Positions 21,970 to 31,632 are shown, counted from the stretch's first letter. The stretch: 64,000 nt of DNA from Pseudidiomarina atlantica (GCF_000753735.1 NZ_JPIN01000004.1:47445-111444); one strand, 5' to 3'. Program-made: numbers and translations. The notes: generated from the sequence alone by a model not told the origin.

Positions 21970-22859
21970 TTTTTCAGCCACGCCGGTTTGCCGCCATGTT
22001 GTTTGGCGAACATCATTTCTTCGATCAGCGGCGCTAGAATCAGCTCCATTGCGAACACCATCTTGCCGCCGGGTACCACCAGCGTGTTCATGCGCGACAT
22101 GAACGAACCGTCAATCATTTGTAAATAGTACGGGAAGTTGACGTTGCGCATGCCACGAAAACGAATCACCACGAAACTTTCATCAAGCGATGGGATATCT
22201 TTGGCGCTAAACGGGTTCGAGGTATCGACCGTCGGCACCCGCTGGAAGTTAATATGGGTACGCGAAAATTGCGGCACGATGTAATGAATGTAGTCTTCCA
22301 TGCTGCGCACAATACTTGCGGTAACCGCCTCACGACTATGGCCGCGTTCGGCGGTGTCGCGCAACAACTTCTGAATCCACTCCAAGTTGACAATCGGAAC
22401 CATGCCAATCAGTAAATCGACATGCTTGGCCACATCGTGTTGAGCCGTCTGTACGCCGCCGTGAAGCCCCTCATAGACTAATAAATCAGTACCTTCATGA
22501 AGTTGTTCCCACGGTGTAAAGGTGCCGGGCATTTGATGGTAAGGAACAGCCTCATCAAAGCTGTGCAGGTAACGCCGCACCTCGCCTTGACCACTACTGC
22601 CGTATTCGCGAAACAGCGCCTCTAGGCGATCAAAGTCATTAGCATCGGCACCAAAATAACTGATGTGCTTACCTTGTTCTTGTGCTTTGCGTATCGCTAC
22701 ATCCATTTCAGGACGCGAATACCGATGAAAACTGTCACCCTCGACCCATGCGGCGGTAATGGTTTGCGCTCTTAGAATATGTCGCAAAGCCTGCCCGGTA
22801 GTGGTGGTACCGGCACCTGATGAACCAGTAACCGCAATGATTGGATGTTTGACCGACAT
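21966..22859 (-). CDS. prkB: PrkB-type phosphoribulokinase-family protein
   Basis: The 297-residue protein has a P-loop GSSGAGTTT at about residues 12-20 and long stretches equal to E. coli PrkB (GDSFHRYSRPEMDVAIRKA; PGTFTPW; EGLHGGV). The start is set at ATG 22859, behind GGGAGACAGT; an in-frame ATG further upstream lacks a site. Despite the name, gammaproteobacteria without RuBisCO use this protein in an unknown role, and no Calvin-cycle gene is in the window. It is downstream of slyX on the same strand. Confidence 0.9.
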   Translation of the reverse strand: MSVKHPIIAVTGSSGAGTTTTGQALRHILRAQTITAAWVEGDSFHRYSRPEMDVAIRKAQEQGKHISYFGADANDFDRLEALFREYGSSGQGEVRRYLHSFDEAVPYHQMPGTFTPWEQLHEGTDLLVYEGLHGGVQTAQHDVAKHVDLLIGMVPIVNLEWIQKLLRDTAERGHSREAVTASIVRSMEDYIHYIVPQFSRTHINFQRVPTVDTSNPFSAKDIPSLDESFVVIRFRGMRNVNFPYYLQMIDGSFMSRMNTLVVPGGKMVFAMELILAPLIEEMMFAKQHGGKPAWLKN

Positions 22860-22931
22860 ACTGTCTCCCGTAAAGATTGAATGAATGTTATACGGGGTCA
22901 ACCGGAGAGGGTCAAGTTTGCTCGATTTGAG

Positions 22932-22951
22932 CCACCTCAGTAATGAGGTGG
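22932..22951 (-). terminator. Hairpin enclosing the slyX stop codon
   Basis: Read on the minus strand, CCACCTCA-TTAC-TGAGGTGG forms a perfect 8-bp stem with a 4-base loop. It covers the last three sense codons of slyX (P-H-Y region) and the TGA stop itself. No T-run follows, so it is not a standard intrinsic terminator; it may stabilise or punctuate the slyX-prkB transcript. Confidence 0.45.
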
Positions 22952-23170
22952 GATTTCATTAGCAGGATCGGTATTTCCCTGTTCTCCCGGCTCTTGCATC
23001 TGTTCGAGCCGCTCACTAAGCTGTTGAACCTTGCGCGCTAACGCATGTAATTGGTCATTCTGTCGGGTGACCAATTGATTCAAGGTCTCGATGGTGTCGT
23101 CTTGAAATGCAATTCGACTCTCAAGTTCGGTTAATTGCGCAAGCATTGCGTTATCATGCGGTTCAGCCAT
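22937..23170 (-). CDS. slyX: SlyX family protein
   Basis: This 77-residue protein is an almost continuous heptad-like coiled coil (LAQLTELESRIAFQDDTIET through about residue 58) and ends with the SlyX-typical PPHY. The ATG at 23170 is preferred over the TTG two codons earlier, with AGGGGC upstream. Function is unknown; it neighbours fkpA in many gammaproteobacteria, and here fkpA is divergent 87 bp away. Confidence 0.88.
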   Translation of the reverse strand: MAEPHDNAMLAQLTELESRIAFQDDTIETLNQLVTRQNDQLHALARKVQQLSERLEQMQEPGEQGNTDPANEIPPHY

Positions 23171-23257
23171 AGGCAAAAGCCCCTATTTATGTGTAGTATA
23201 GAAATCGCAACGAATTAGACCCTGTTAACAGCAAGAATTCAATCTTGGAGTAACTGA

Positions 23258-24049
23258 ATGAACTATTTAAAGAAGACTTTTGCGGTGAGCTTAGTCGCTC
23301 TCGCAATCGCAGGTTGTACCACTGAGAAGCAAGAACCGTATCCGGTGAGCGAACAAGCGCCAACTGAAGAACAGGCGAAAATGGCCTATGCGTTAGGTGC
23401 ATCGGTAGGTACTTTTGTTGGTACCAACCTTGATGAGCAAGACAAAATGGAGTTCGTGCTTGATCGCCAACAAGTGATAGCCGGCTTTGTTGATTCGCTC
23501 AAAGCAGAATCTAAGCTGACCGAAGAAGAAACCGAGCAACTGCTGACCACCATGCAGCAACAATTCAACGAATTGAAAAGCTCAAAGTTAGGCGCTGCAT
23601 CAGTGGCTGAAGGTGACGCTTACCGTGCCGAGAACGCGAATAAAGAAGGTGTGATGGTGACCGAATCTGGCTTGCAATACGAAATCCTGCAAGAAGGCGA
23701 AGAGGGTGGTAAACAACCAACAGCTGAAGATATCGTAGAAGTACATTACGAAGGCACCCTCGTTGACGGCACCGTATTCGATAGCTCGATTGAGCGTGGT
23801 CAGCCAGCAGTATTTCCACTCAATCGTGTGATTCCTGGTTGGACCGAGGGCGTGCAGTTGATGAGTGTCGGCGACAAGTTCCGCTTCGTTATTCCACCTG
23901 AACTTGCATACGGCGATCGCGAAGTAGGTGGCGGCGCGATTCCTCCAAAATCAACGCTCATTTTTGAAGTCGAACTCATCGACGTAAAAGAGCAACCAGC
24001 CGAAAACGCACAGCCTGAAGCAGCCGCAGAAATCGAAGCTGAAGGTTAA
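23258..24049 (+). CDS. fkpA: FKBP-type peptidyl-prolyl isomerase, FkpA-like
   Basis: This 263-residue protein has a signal with lipobox LAIAGC (Cys20), suggesting a lipoprotein form. The N-terminal FKBP_N dimerisation helices (about 33-125) precede the FKBP catalytic domain (about 150-245), with VHYEGTLVDGTVFDSS, VIPGWTEGVQLM and LAYGDREVG. It should act as a periplasmic prolyl isomerase/chaperone. The C-terminus adds an acidic, alanine-rich tail (about 246-263). A terminator follows directly. Confidence 0.93.
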   Translation: MNYLKKTFAVSLVALAIAGCTTEKQEPYPVSEQAPTEEQAKMAYALGASVGTFVGTNLDEQDKMEFVLDRQQVIAGFVDSLKAESKLTEEETEQLLTTMQQQFNELKSSKLGAASVAEGDAYRAENANKEGVMVTESGLQYEILQEGEEGGKQPTAEDIVEVHYEGTLVDGTVFDSSIERGQPAVFPLNRVIPGWTEGVQLMSVGDKFRFVIPPELAYGDREVGGGAIPPKSTLIFEVELIDVKEQPAENAQPEAAAEIEAEG

Positions 24050-24070
24050 TACGCGCATTTGACTGACGAA

Positions 24071-24094
24071 GGGCTGCCAAGTGCAGCCCTTTTT
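24071..24094 (+). terminator. Intrinsic terminator of fkpA
   Basis: GGGCTGC-CAAGT-GCAGCCC is a perfect 7-bp GC-rich stem followed by five T. The minus-strand side lacks a T-run, so it should work only for fkpA and not for rsd, which ends 2 bp further on. Confidence 0.88.
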
Positions 24095-24096
24095 AA

Positions 24097-24567
24097 TTAC
24101 AGCAGCTGATGCTGCTCCAGCGTGTGTAGCAGGCGGTCCTCAAACTCCATGCGTAACTCAAGTGCTTCGCCGAGGCCGGAAAGGTGGCGATCGAAGTCAT
24201 TCAAGTGAGCCTCATCGACGCTTTCGCCGTATTGATCATGAAACGCGAGTGCGACCTCGGTGGTTTCACTGATTAATGGAAAGAGTTCGTTGGCAAGTTC
24301 TTCGGTTTCTTTTGGCGCATGGCTCGAGTTGGCGATGATTTGATCGTAAATCTCGAAGTGGCCAGCGGATACGTAGTCGACCAAGAGACCACAAAACTGT
24401 CGGATGTCTTCGGTCGGTGGCAATGCCGAACTGTCGCTGTCATAAGGCGGTAAACCGGCGAGTTTAAAATACTCGATGAGCAAGCTTTGGCGTTCGTGTA
24501 GCCAGTTGTCAATGGCTTGGTGAGCACCGCCCCAACGTTGTTTGGCTTGTTCTTGTCGAGTTAACAT
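24097..24567 (-). CDS. rsd: Anti-sigma-70 regulator Rsd/AlgQ
   Basis: This 156-residue helical protein has the Rsd/AlgQ pattern (LTRQEQAKQRWGGAHQAID, then FCGLLVDYVSAGHFEIYDQI). The ATG at 24567 is chosen for its AGGAGA site and match to family length (E. coli Rsd 158); an upstream in-frame start lacks both. Rsd binds region 4 of the housekeeping sigma factor in stationary phase. It is divergent from nudC, as in E. coli where the rsd/nudC/hemE neighbourhood is conserved. Confidence 0.9.
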   Translation of the reverse strand: MLTRQEQAKQRWGGAHQAIDNWLHERQSLLIEYFKLAGLPPYDSDSSALPPTEDIRQFCGLLVDYVSAGHFEIYDQIIANSSHAPKETEELANELFPLISETTEVALAFHDQYGESVDEAHLNDFDRHLSGLGEALELRMEFEDRLLHTLEQHQLL

Positions 24568-24653
24568 TCGCGTCTCCTTTTTAGCGTAGAGACCATCTTC
24601 CGATGATGCTAAGCTATCGTCAATACTTTTTACTTTAATCATAAGTAGCTGTT

Positions 24654-25475
24654 ATGACAAAACCTTATCAACGCCCGTCAGCAGACGAGCCCGCTTGGTG
24701 GTTTATTTGTGCTGGGGGCGATATTGTTCTCGATGCCGAAGGACTCCCGCCGCATGGCCGTTTGCAAGACCTGCCGCTACCAACGCTTGATGAGTATCAG
24801 GTGATTTGGCTCGGAGAAATGCGTGAGCGCAGTTGCTATTTGGTGCTGGCTGATTTCGGTGATGATGCCTTCGCTGCGGTAGGCGAATTTCAGTCGCTCC
24901 GCGCACTAGTAGCGCGTAACGATGACCATTTATTCAGTATGGCTGCGCGGGCTAAGCAAGTGACTGAATTCGTCAACACACACCGGTTTTGTGGTCGTTG
25001 TGGTGCCCGGATGCAAGCCGTCGATTGGGAATTGGCGATGCAATGCAATACCTGTCAACATCGCTGCTACCCGCGTATTTCGCCGTGTATTATCGTGGCG
25101 ATTCGCAAGGACGATAAGATTCTATTGGCGCGTGGCAGTCGGCATCGACCGGGTCTGTTCTCAGTGCTGGCGGGCTTTGTCGAAGCCGGTGAGACCCTTG
25201 AGCAGACGCTCGAGCGTGAGGTAATGGAAGAGGCCGGTATTAAAGTAAAGAATATCCAATATGTCTGCAGCCAGCCATGGCCATTCCCAAATTCATTGAT
25301 GATGGGCTTCACTGCGGAATGGGCAAGTGGCGATTTACATTTTGACCCGTTTGAATTGGAAGAAGGTGACTGGTTTAGTTTCGATACGTTGCCTGAAACG
25401 CCGATGGCGGGAACCATCGCCTATAAATTGATCGAGGCCACGAAACAGCAAATTACTACAGCATCAGATAGCTGA
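24654..25475 (+). CDS. nudC: NAD+ diphosphatase / NAD-RNA decapping hydrolase
   Basis: The protein has 273 residues. A zinc ribbon with four cysteines (CGRC and CNTC, about 113-137) precedes a Nudix box GFVEAGETLEQTLEREVMEE in standard GX5EX7REUXEE form. The NudC-specific SQPWPFPNS follows. It hydrolyses NAD(H) and removes NAD caps from RNA. It is followed after 54 bp by hemE. Confidence 0.94.
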   Translation: MTKPYQRPSADEPAWWFICAGGDIVLDAEGLPPHGRLQDLPLPTLDEYQVIWLGEMRERSCYLVLADFGDDAFAAVGEFQSLRALVARNDDHLFSMAARAKQVTEFVNTHRFCGRCGARMQAVDWELAMQCNTCQHRCYPRISPCIIVAIRKDDKILLARGSRHRPGLFSVLAGFVEAGETLEQTLEREVMEEAGIKVKNIQYVCSQPWPFPNSLMMGFTAEWASGDLHFDPFELEEGDWFSFDTLPETPMAGTIAYKLIEATKQQITTASDS

Positions 25476-25529
25476 GACTGGTAAACTAGCGACCATCAAA
25501 AAATCGTTGAAAAAGGTAATGAGAGCCCT

Positions 25530-26594
25530 ATGAGTACGTTGCAAAATGACTTGTATTTGCGCGCGTTGTTGCGCGAACCGACTGAGCGCACCCCCATTTG
25601 GATGATGCGCCAAGCGGGTCGTTATTTGCCTGAGTATCGCGAGGTGCGTAAGCATGCTGGTGATTTTATGGCGCTGTGCAAAAATCCCGAGCTCGCCTGC
25701 GAAGTGACTTTGCAACCGTTACGCCGTTTTCCGCTCGACGCGGCGATTTTATTTTCGGATATTTTGACGATTCCTGACGCCATGGGCTTGGGACTCTACT
25801 TTGAAGCCGGCGAAGGACCCAAGTTCGAGCGTCCAGTGCGCGATTTAGCAAGCATCCAGAAGCTCGGTGTGCCTGACCCAGAACAGGAGCTCGGTTATGT
25901 CATGGACGCGGTGCGTACGATTCGTCGTGAGTTACACGGCAAAGTACCGCTAATTGGTTTTTCGGGCAGTCCATGGACACTCGCAACTTATATGGTTGAA
26001 GGTGGTAGCACTAAGAACTTTAGTGTAGTGAAGAAGCTGATGTTCGCTGACCCACAAGCCATGCATTTATTGCTTGATAAACTGGCTGACTCCGTTGCGA
26101 CCTATCTAAACGCGCAAATCGCAGCGGGTGCGCAAGCGGTGATGATTTTTGATACCTGGGGGGGAGTGTTGAGCCCGCGCGATTATCGCGAGTTCTCGTT
26201 AAACTACATGCAGAAAATTGTTTCACGGTTGACGCGGGAAGCTGACGGTCGCCGTGTTCCAGTGACGCTGTTTACCAAGGGCGGTGGTGCATGGTTAGCG
26301 GACATGGCGGCGACTGGAGCTGATGCTTTGGGCGTCGATTGGACCACTGACTTGGGCGTTGCACGCCAAAGGGTGCAAGATAAAGTCGCTTTGCAAGGCA
26401 ATATGGACCCGAGCGTGTTGTACGCGCCGCCGGCACGTATTGAAGACGAAGTCGCCACGATTTTGGCTAGCTATGGGCAAGGTCACGGCCATGTATTTAA
26501 CCTCGGTCACGGTATTCATCCTGAAGTCGATCCAGACCATGCCGGCGCCTTTATTGAGGCTGTACATAAGTTAAGTCCCGCCTACCACCGCTAG
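25530..26594 (+). CDS. hemE: Uroporphyrinogen decarboxylase
   Basis: This 354-residue enzyme converts uroporphyrinogen III to coproporphyrinogen III in haem synthesis. The N-terminal signature [16 protein letters not shown] and the second signature [13 protein letters not shown] are present, and length matches the family. It lies 54 bp after nudC, with GAGAGCCCT before the ATG. It is the only haem-synthesis gene in the window. Confidence 0.97.
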   Translation: MSTLQNDLYLRALLREPTERTPIWMMRQAGRYLPEYREVRKHAGDFMALCKNPELACEVTLQPLRRFPLDAAILFSDILTIPDAMGLGLYFEAGEGPKFERPVRDLASIQKLGVPDPEQELGYVMDAVRTIRRELHGKVPLIGFSGSPWTLATYMVEGGSTKNFSVVKKLMFADPQAMHLLLDKLADSVATYLNAQIAAGAQAVMIFDTWGGVLSPRDYREFSLNYMQKIVSRLTREADGRRVPVTLFTKGGGAWLADMAATGADALGVDWTTDLGVARQRVQDKVALQGNMDPSVLYAPPARIEDEVATILASYGQGHGHVFNLGHGIHPEVDPDHAGAFIEAVHKLSPAYHR

Positions 26595-26618
26595 TTTTGC
26601 GGTAAACCTAAGCGAATC

Positions 26619-26728
26619 GGCGGTAAGTGGAGCTATCCACTGCCGCTATCGCGTTACAATGAAGCCATTGTTCGGTCGAGCAAACTTTCCCAGCACGCTC
26701 GGCGTATACCCTTTTCGTACGCTATACG
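26619..26728 (+). promoter_or_regulatory. Intergenic region with three inverted repeats before the RND pump
   Basis: Three inverted repeats occur between hemE and the pump genes. AGTGGA-GCTA-TCCACT (26626-26641) is extended by GCGG/CCGC into a strong hairpin without a T-run. ACAATG-AAGC-CATTGT (26656-26671) is a perfect 16-bp operator-like palindrome. CGTATA/TATACG (26703-26708 and 26723-26728) is a spaced pair. The first may end hemE transcripts; the others could be operators for the pump. No regulator gene is adjacent. Confidence 0.4.
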
Positions 26729-26755
26729 ATAACGACACGTCCAGGAGTTTTGACG

Positions 26756-27808
26756 GTGGCTAAACTATTCAATCCAGTTACTTTGTTTGTGGTTGTGCTT
26801 GCGCTGGGCGCAGGTTATTTCACTTTTTTACATGAGCCAGTAGTCGAGGAGCAAAAACCTCAACAAGCGGTACCGGTAAAAGCAACCCAAGTCAGTGAAC
26901 AGCCATTTCGTGACATTATCGAAGCGTTGGGTACTGCTCAAGCAAACGAGTCAGTAGTCATCACCGCACAATCACAAGACCAAGTTATTGCCGTCCATTT
27001 TACCGATGGCGAAACGGTTGAGGCTGGACAATTGCTCGTTGAACTGGATTCCCGCGAAGAGTCTGCACGGGTGCAAGAGCTGAAGTTTCGCCTTGCAGAA
27101 GCCAACCGCCAATACCAACGTTTACAAGATTTGGTCGCACAAAACGCTGCCTCACAACAACAACTCGAAACCCAAGATGTTTTAGTTAAAGAAATTGTCG
27201 CGGCGCTTGAAGTGGCAGAAACTCAACTGGCACAGAAGCGCATTGTGGCGCCGTTTGACGGACGCCTCGGGATTCGCCAAGTAAGTGTGGGTTCACTGGT
27301 CTCGCCGGGAGAACAAATCACCACGCTTGACGATATTACCCCGATCAAGCTCGACTTCAGTGTGCCTGAGCTATTCTTCGCCAGCTTAGAAGTGGGCCAA
27401 ACCATCACTGCGCGCAGTGGTGCATACCCTGATGAGGCGTTCACAGGGACTATTCGCAGTATCGATTCTCGGGTGGACCCACTCACCCGTTCGATATTGG
27501 TGCGTGCAGAAGTACCGAATACCAACGCTAAACTGCGACCAGGGATGTTGCTGCGCGTGCAACTACTGCGCAGCGTTGATGACGTAATGCTGCTACCAGA
27601 GCGCGCCGTGGTGCCGCTAGATAGTCGTCATTTCGTTTATGTTGTTGATGAAGAAAATACTGCGCATGAGCGGCAAGTGGTGATTGGCCGCAGGCAGCCT
27701 GGCTTGGTAGAAATCCTTGAAGGTCTAGAGCTGGGTGAACAGGTTGTCACCGATGGTATCGTAAGGATGCGCGACGGTATTAGCGTAACCGTGCAAAAGG
27801 AGGGCTAA
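26756..27808 (+). CDS. RND efflux periplasmic adaptor (membrane fusion protein)
   Basis: This is a 350-residue protein if started at GTG 26756, which has AGGAG 8 bp upstream; a TTG two codons earlier is too close to that site. An N-terminal helix (about 8-25) anchors it in the inner membrane. It has the usual order of MFP domains: biotinyl-lipoyl halves around a helical hairpin (about 100-150) and a beta-barrel, with the lipoyl return segment KRIVAPFDGRLGIRQVSVGS. It links the downstream pump, 3 bp away, to an outer-membrane channel, which is not encoded here. Confidence 0.92.
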   Translation: MAKLFNPVTLFVVVLALGAGYFTFLHEPVVEEQKPQQAVPVKATQVSEQPFRDIIEALGTAQANESVVITAQSQDQVIAVHFTDGETVEAGQLLVELDSREESARVQELKFRLAEANRQYQRLQDLVAQNAASQQQLETQDVLVKEIVAALEVAETQLAQKRIVAPFDGRLGIRQVSVGSLVSPGEQITTLDDITPIKLDFSVPELFFASLEVGQTITARSGAYPDEAFTGTIRSIDSRVDPLTRSILVRAEVPNTNAKLRPGMLLRVQLLRSVDDVMLLPERAVVPLDSRHFVYVVDEENTAHERQVVIGRRQPGLVEILEGLELGEQVVTDGIVRMRDGISVTVQKEG

Positions 27809-27811
27809 ACG

Positions 27812-30800
27812 ATGTTGCTCTCAGATATCTCCGTTAAGCGCCCGGTTTTTGCTACGGTTGTCAATTTACTTCTGATTGTCTTCGGGGTGGTGGCCTTCAG
27901 CATGCTGCCGCTGCGCGAGTATCCCGATATTGATCCGCCTGTGGTCTCAATTGATACCAGTTATCCTGGCGCTTCAGCGGAAATCGTTGAGACCCAAATC
28001 ACCCAGCTTATCGAAGACCGCATTAGCGGCATCGAGGGCATTAAGAACATCAGTTCTAGCAGTCGTAATGGCCGCTCGCGTATCACCATCGAATTTACCT
28101 TAGCGCGGGATGTGGATGATGCTGCTAACGATGTTCGTGATCGCGTTTCGCGAGTAGTAGATAATCTGCCCGAGCAAGTTGATCCTCCCGAGGTGTCCAA
28201 AGCCAATTCCGACGAAAGTACCGTGGTTTGGTATAACCTGCGCAGTGAGAATTTAAGTACGCTCGAACTGACTGACTACGCCGACCGTTACATTGTTGAC
28301 CGGTTATCGGTCGTTGATGGTGTTGCGCGAGTCAATTTGGGCGGCGAGCGGCGTTATGCCATGCGAGTGTGGCTTGATCGTGAAGCTATGGCCGCGCGAG
28401 GTATTACGGTAACGGATATCGAAAGCCGTCTGCGTGCTGAAAACGTCGAATTACCTGCCGGCGAAGTCGAGTCACTCGAGCGTGAATTTACCGTGCGTGT
28501 TGCGCGTACCTATTTGTCGCCTCAAGACTTCGAGTTGTTAAGCATCGCTCGGGGTGACACTGGGCAATTGGTGCGCCTTGGCGAAGTTGCACGTATCGAG
28601 ATGGGCTCCGAAGACGATAAGAATGAGTTCCGCGGCAACGGTGTCAACATGATCGGCATTGGCGTGATCAAGCAGTCTAAGGCAAATACCTTAGCGGTGG
28701 TCGAGAATGTCCGACGCGAAATTGAAGCTCTTCAGCAAACACTGCCTGAATCAATGTTCATTGTTCCGAGCTATGACTCATCGATATTCATTAAAGGCTC
28801 TATCGATGAGGTCTACAATACGCTGGGTATTGCGATGGCACTGGTAGTGGTGGTGATCTATCTGTTCCTCGGGAATGTGCGCGCCACGCTCGTACCTGCG
28901 TTGACGGTTCCGGTTGCAATCATTGCCTCTTATATCGCACTTTTTGCGATGGGATTTTCGGTCAACTTATTGACGCTGTTGGCATTAGTTCTTGCCATCG
29001 GCCTAGTCGTTGATGATTCCATTGTCGTACTCGAGAATATTTATCGTCGGGTTGAAGCGGGTGAGCCACCGCTACTCGCTGCTTATCGAGGTGCTCGTGA
29101 AGTAGGTTTTGCCGTTGTCGCTACCACCATGGTGCTGATTGCGGTATTTGTACCGCTGGCCTTCCTCGAGGGGAACATTGGCCAACTCTTTACCGAATTC
29201 GCGCTGGCGATTGCCGCAGCGGTGCTGTGTTCGAGCATCGCTGCGCTAACCCTATCGCCGATGCTGAGTTCGAAGATCCTCAAGAAGCGTGAGCGGAGCA
29301 GTCGCTTCGGTAAAGGGATGGACGCTCTCTTTACCTGGGTAGAAACAGGTTACGGACGGGTGTTGCAGCGAACGTTGGCGTATCCGTGGTTAGCCTTGGT
29401 GTTGGTGCTCCTTGCTGGGGTGATGTCGTACAACTTATTGAAGTTAGTACCGCAAGAGTTTGTCCCGCCGGAAGACCGCGGAACCTTCTTTGTCATGGTG
29501 CGTAGTGCCGAAGGCGCAAGCTTTGAATCGAATGCTGAACATATGCGTGAGATTGAGGCACTACTCTTACCTTACCTTGATCAAGGTAAAATCGATCGCT
29601 TACTGATTCGCTCACCCGGTTGGGGAAACTCGGCAGGTGTTGCGATTGTGGGCGCAGTGCCGTTCGAACAGCGGGACTGGAGTACCTTCGAACTGATGGA
29701 TGAAGTCAGTAAGCAGCTCAACCAGGTTGCCGGTGTGCGTGGCTTTGCCTTTATGCGAAGTGGTATTTCCGGTGGTAACGGTCGTCCAGTACAGTTTGTG
29801 CTGCAAGGAAACACTTATGAGCAGTTAGCCGCCTATCGCGATATTGTGATTGAGGAAGCGAGCAAGAATCCGAACTTGCTTGAACTTGACAGTGACTTTA
29901 AACAAACCTTACCGCAGCTACTGATTCAGATTGACCAAACGCGAGCAGCGGACATGGGAGTATCAGTAGGTGATATCGGCCGCACGTTGGAAACCATGCT
30001 GGGCGAACGGCGTGTGACCACCTATTTAGATCGCGGCGAAGAGTACGACGTCATTATTGAGGGGGAGCGTTCCGACTACCAAGATCCCTCATCAATTGAT
30101 CAAATTTACGTTCGCTCAGATGCGACGGGTCAGCTGATTCCGCTGTCGAATTTGGTGACGGTCGAGGAGCGTGCGACCTCGGGAGAACTCAATCGCTATA
30201 ACCGCATGCGGAGTATTACCATTGAAGCTAACCTTGCCGAGGGCTATTCGTTGGGCGATGCGCTGACCTATCTTGAGGCTATCGTCAAAGAGAAGCTGCC
30301 GGACGATGTCTCAATTGACTACAAAGGCGAATCGCAGTTGTATCAAGAGAGTGGTAGTTCGGTGATTTTTGTCTTTATCTTAGCGCTGGTGATTGCGTAC
30401 TTAGTGTTAGCAGCACAGTTTGAAAGTTTCATCCATCCACTGGTGATCATGCTGATGGTGCCAATTGCGATTTTGGGCGCCGCTGTTGGCTTGTACTTTA
30501 CCGACCTTACATTGAACATCTATAGCCAAATCGGTATTGTGATGTTAATCGGATTGGCTGCCAAAAATGGTATTTTGATTGTTGAATTTGCCAACCAATT
30601 GCGTGATGCCGGTATGGACTTCGATCAAGCCGTAGTGCGAGCCTCACAACAGCGTTTGCGGCCTATCATCATGACGGCTTTCACCACCCTTATGAGTGCC
30701 GTGCCACTTATTTTGGGAACGGGGCCGGGAGCTGAGAGTCGAATGGTGATCGGTACGGTTATCTTCTGTGGCGTGGCGCTCTCGGCATTTTTGACGATTT

Positions 30801-30916
30801 TCGTTATTCCAGCCCTGTATTCTGTGCTAGCGCGGAATACTAGCTCGCCAATGGCGCTGTCGCATGAACTTGAAGCGTTGGCGAGTGAGCATCCTGATAC
30901 CAAAGGCTCGCTCTAA
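27812..30916 (+). CDS. RND multidrug efflux transporter (HAE1/AcrB family)
   Basis: This 1034-residue inner-membrane pump has twelve expected spans and two large periplasmic loops. The N-terminal SDISVKRPVFATVVNLLLIV is family-typical, and the proton-relay aspartates in TM4 are Asp401-Asp402 in IGLVVDDSIVVLEN. A second conserved block GLAAKNGILIVEFAN lies in the C-terminal half. It acts as a trimer with the adaptor encoded 3 bp upstream, exporting drugs or metabolites; substrate cannot be read from sequence. No TolC-like gene is in the operon. Confidence 0.95.
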   Translation: MLLSDISVKRPVFATVVNLLLIVFGVVAFSMLPLREYPDIDPPVVSIDTSYPGASAEIVETQITQLIEDRISGIEGIKNISSSSRNGRSRITIEFTLARDVDDAANDVRDRVSRVVDNLPEQVDPPEVSKANSDESTVVWYNLRSENLSTLELTDYADRYIVDRLSVVDGVARVNLGGERRYAMRVWLDREAMAARGITVTDIESRLRAENVELPAGEVESLEREFTVRVARTYLSPQDFELLSIARGDTGQLVRLGEVARIEMGSEDDKNEFRGNGVNMIGIGVIKQSKANTLAVVENVRREIEALQQTLPESMFIVPSYDSSIFIKGSIDEVYNTLGIAMALVVVVIYLFLGNVRATLVPALTVPVAIIASYIALFAMGFSVNLLTLLALVLAIGLVVDDSIVVLENIYRRVEAGEPPLLAAYRGAREVGFAVVATTMVLIAVFVPLAFLEGNIGQLFTEFALAIAAAVLCSSIAALTLSPMLSSKILKKRERSSRFGKGMDALFTWVETGYGRVLQRTLAYPWLALVLVLLAGVMSYNLLKLVPQEFVPPEDRGTFFVMVRSAEGASFESNAEHMREIEALLLPYLDQGKIDRLLIRSPGWGNSAGVAIVGAVPFEQRDWSTFELMDEVSKQLNQVAGVRGFAFMRSGISGGNGRPVQFVLQGNTYEQLAAYRDIVIEEASKNPNLLELDSDFKQTLPQLLIQIDQTRAADMGVSVGDIGRTLETMLGERRVTTYLDRGEEYDVIIEGERSDYQDPSSIDQIYVRSDATGQLIPLSNLVTVEERATSGELNRYNRMRSITIEANLAEGYSLGDALTYLEAIVKEKLPDDVSIDYKGESQLYQESGSSVIFVFILALVIAYLVLAAQFESFIHPLVIMLMVPIAILGAAVGLYFTDLTLNIYSQIGIVMLIGLAAKNGILIVEFANQLRDAGMDFDQAVVRASQQRLRPIIMTAFTTLMSAVPLILGTGPGAESRMVIGTVIFCGVALSAFLTIFVIPALYSVLARNTSSPMALSHELEALASEHPDTKGSL

Positions 30917-30938
30917 CTGTAGCTACGATGCCAGTGCC

Positions 30939-31631
30939 TCAAAGTTTGAGGTGCTGGCGTGCATCTGCCGGACGGTTGGTAAAAATACCGTCCACGCCCA
31001 TCACTTTTAACTCGTCCATATCGCGCGGTTCGTCTACCGTAAAGACAAACACTTGTAAGTCGCGCGCATGCGCGTCGGCAACAAATTCAGGGGTGACAAA
31101 ATCGACGTCGATATGCACTGACCACGCGTCTAACTCGCTGGCAAAGGCTGCGTAGTTAAGCGGACACGAGGTCGTGAGTGCACCAATACGATGCTCTGGA
31201 TGGTCGGTTTTCAGTTGCCGCAGCCAGTGATGGTTAAAACTTGATACCACTAATTGCTCGGCTGCAAAACCTGCTTGGCGTTGCGCGCGTAACAGTTGCT
31301 TGGTAAGGCCACGCTGAATATCTGCACCTTTTAGTTCGATATTGACCCAGCAACGACCCGCGATAAAGTCGAGGGCTTCGCTAAGCGTCGGCACAGCCTG
31401 TTGGCCAAACACTTTTAAACGCCGAACTTGGTCCAGTGTGAGATCGCCTAGCCGCCCTGGGTGTGCAGTCAAGCGCTGTAAATAACGATCGTGAAAGACA
31501 ATCCATTCATCTTGCAACGGATAAACATCGAGCTCGATGGCATCTGCACCGGCATCAAGAGCGCGGCCAAAGGCACTCAGGGTGTTTTCTGGAGCCTCAT
31601 AGCTAGCGCCGCGATGCGCAATGATTTGCAT
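30939..31631 (-). CDS. Glycerophosphodiester phosphodiesterase
   Basis: This 230-residue GDPD-family enzyme starts at ATG 31631. The catalytic AHRGASYEAPENT (His and Arg in HRG, Glu in PENT) is followed by AIELDVYPLQDEWIVFHD with the metal ligands and second catalytic His. It has no signal peptide, so it is a cytosolic UgpQ-like enzyme hydrolysing glycerophosphodiesters to glycerol 3-phosphate. It starts 1 bp after the psd stop; the shared transcript joins phospholipid synthesis with headgroup recycling. Confidence 0.92.
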   Translation of the reverse strand: MQIIAHRGASYEAPENTLSAFGRALDAGADAIELDVYPLQDEWIVFHDRYLQRLTAHPGRLGDLTLDQVRRLKVFGQQAVPTLSEALDFIAGRCWVNIELKGADIQRGLTKQLLRAQRQAGFAAEQLVVSSFNHHWLRQLKTDHPEHRIGALTTSCPLNYAAFASELDAWSVHIDVDFVTPEFVADAHARDLQVFVFTVDEPRDMDELKVMGVDGIFTNRPADARQHLKL

Positions 31632-31632
31632 A

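Noticed and set aside
21966..22859. Calvin cycle phosphoribulokinase
   Set aside because: The protein is the PrkB type found in heterotrophic gammaproteobacteria, and no RuBisCO gene is in the window.
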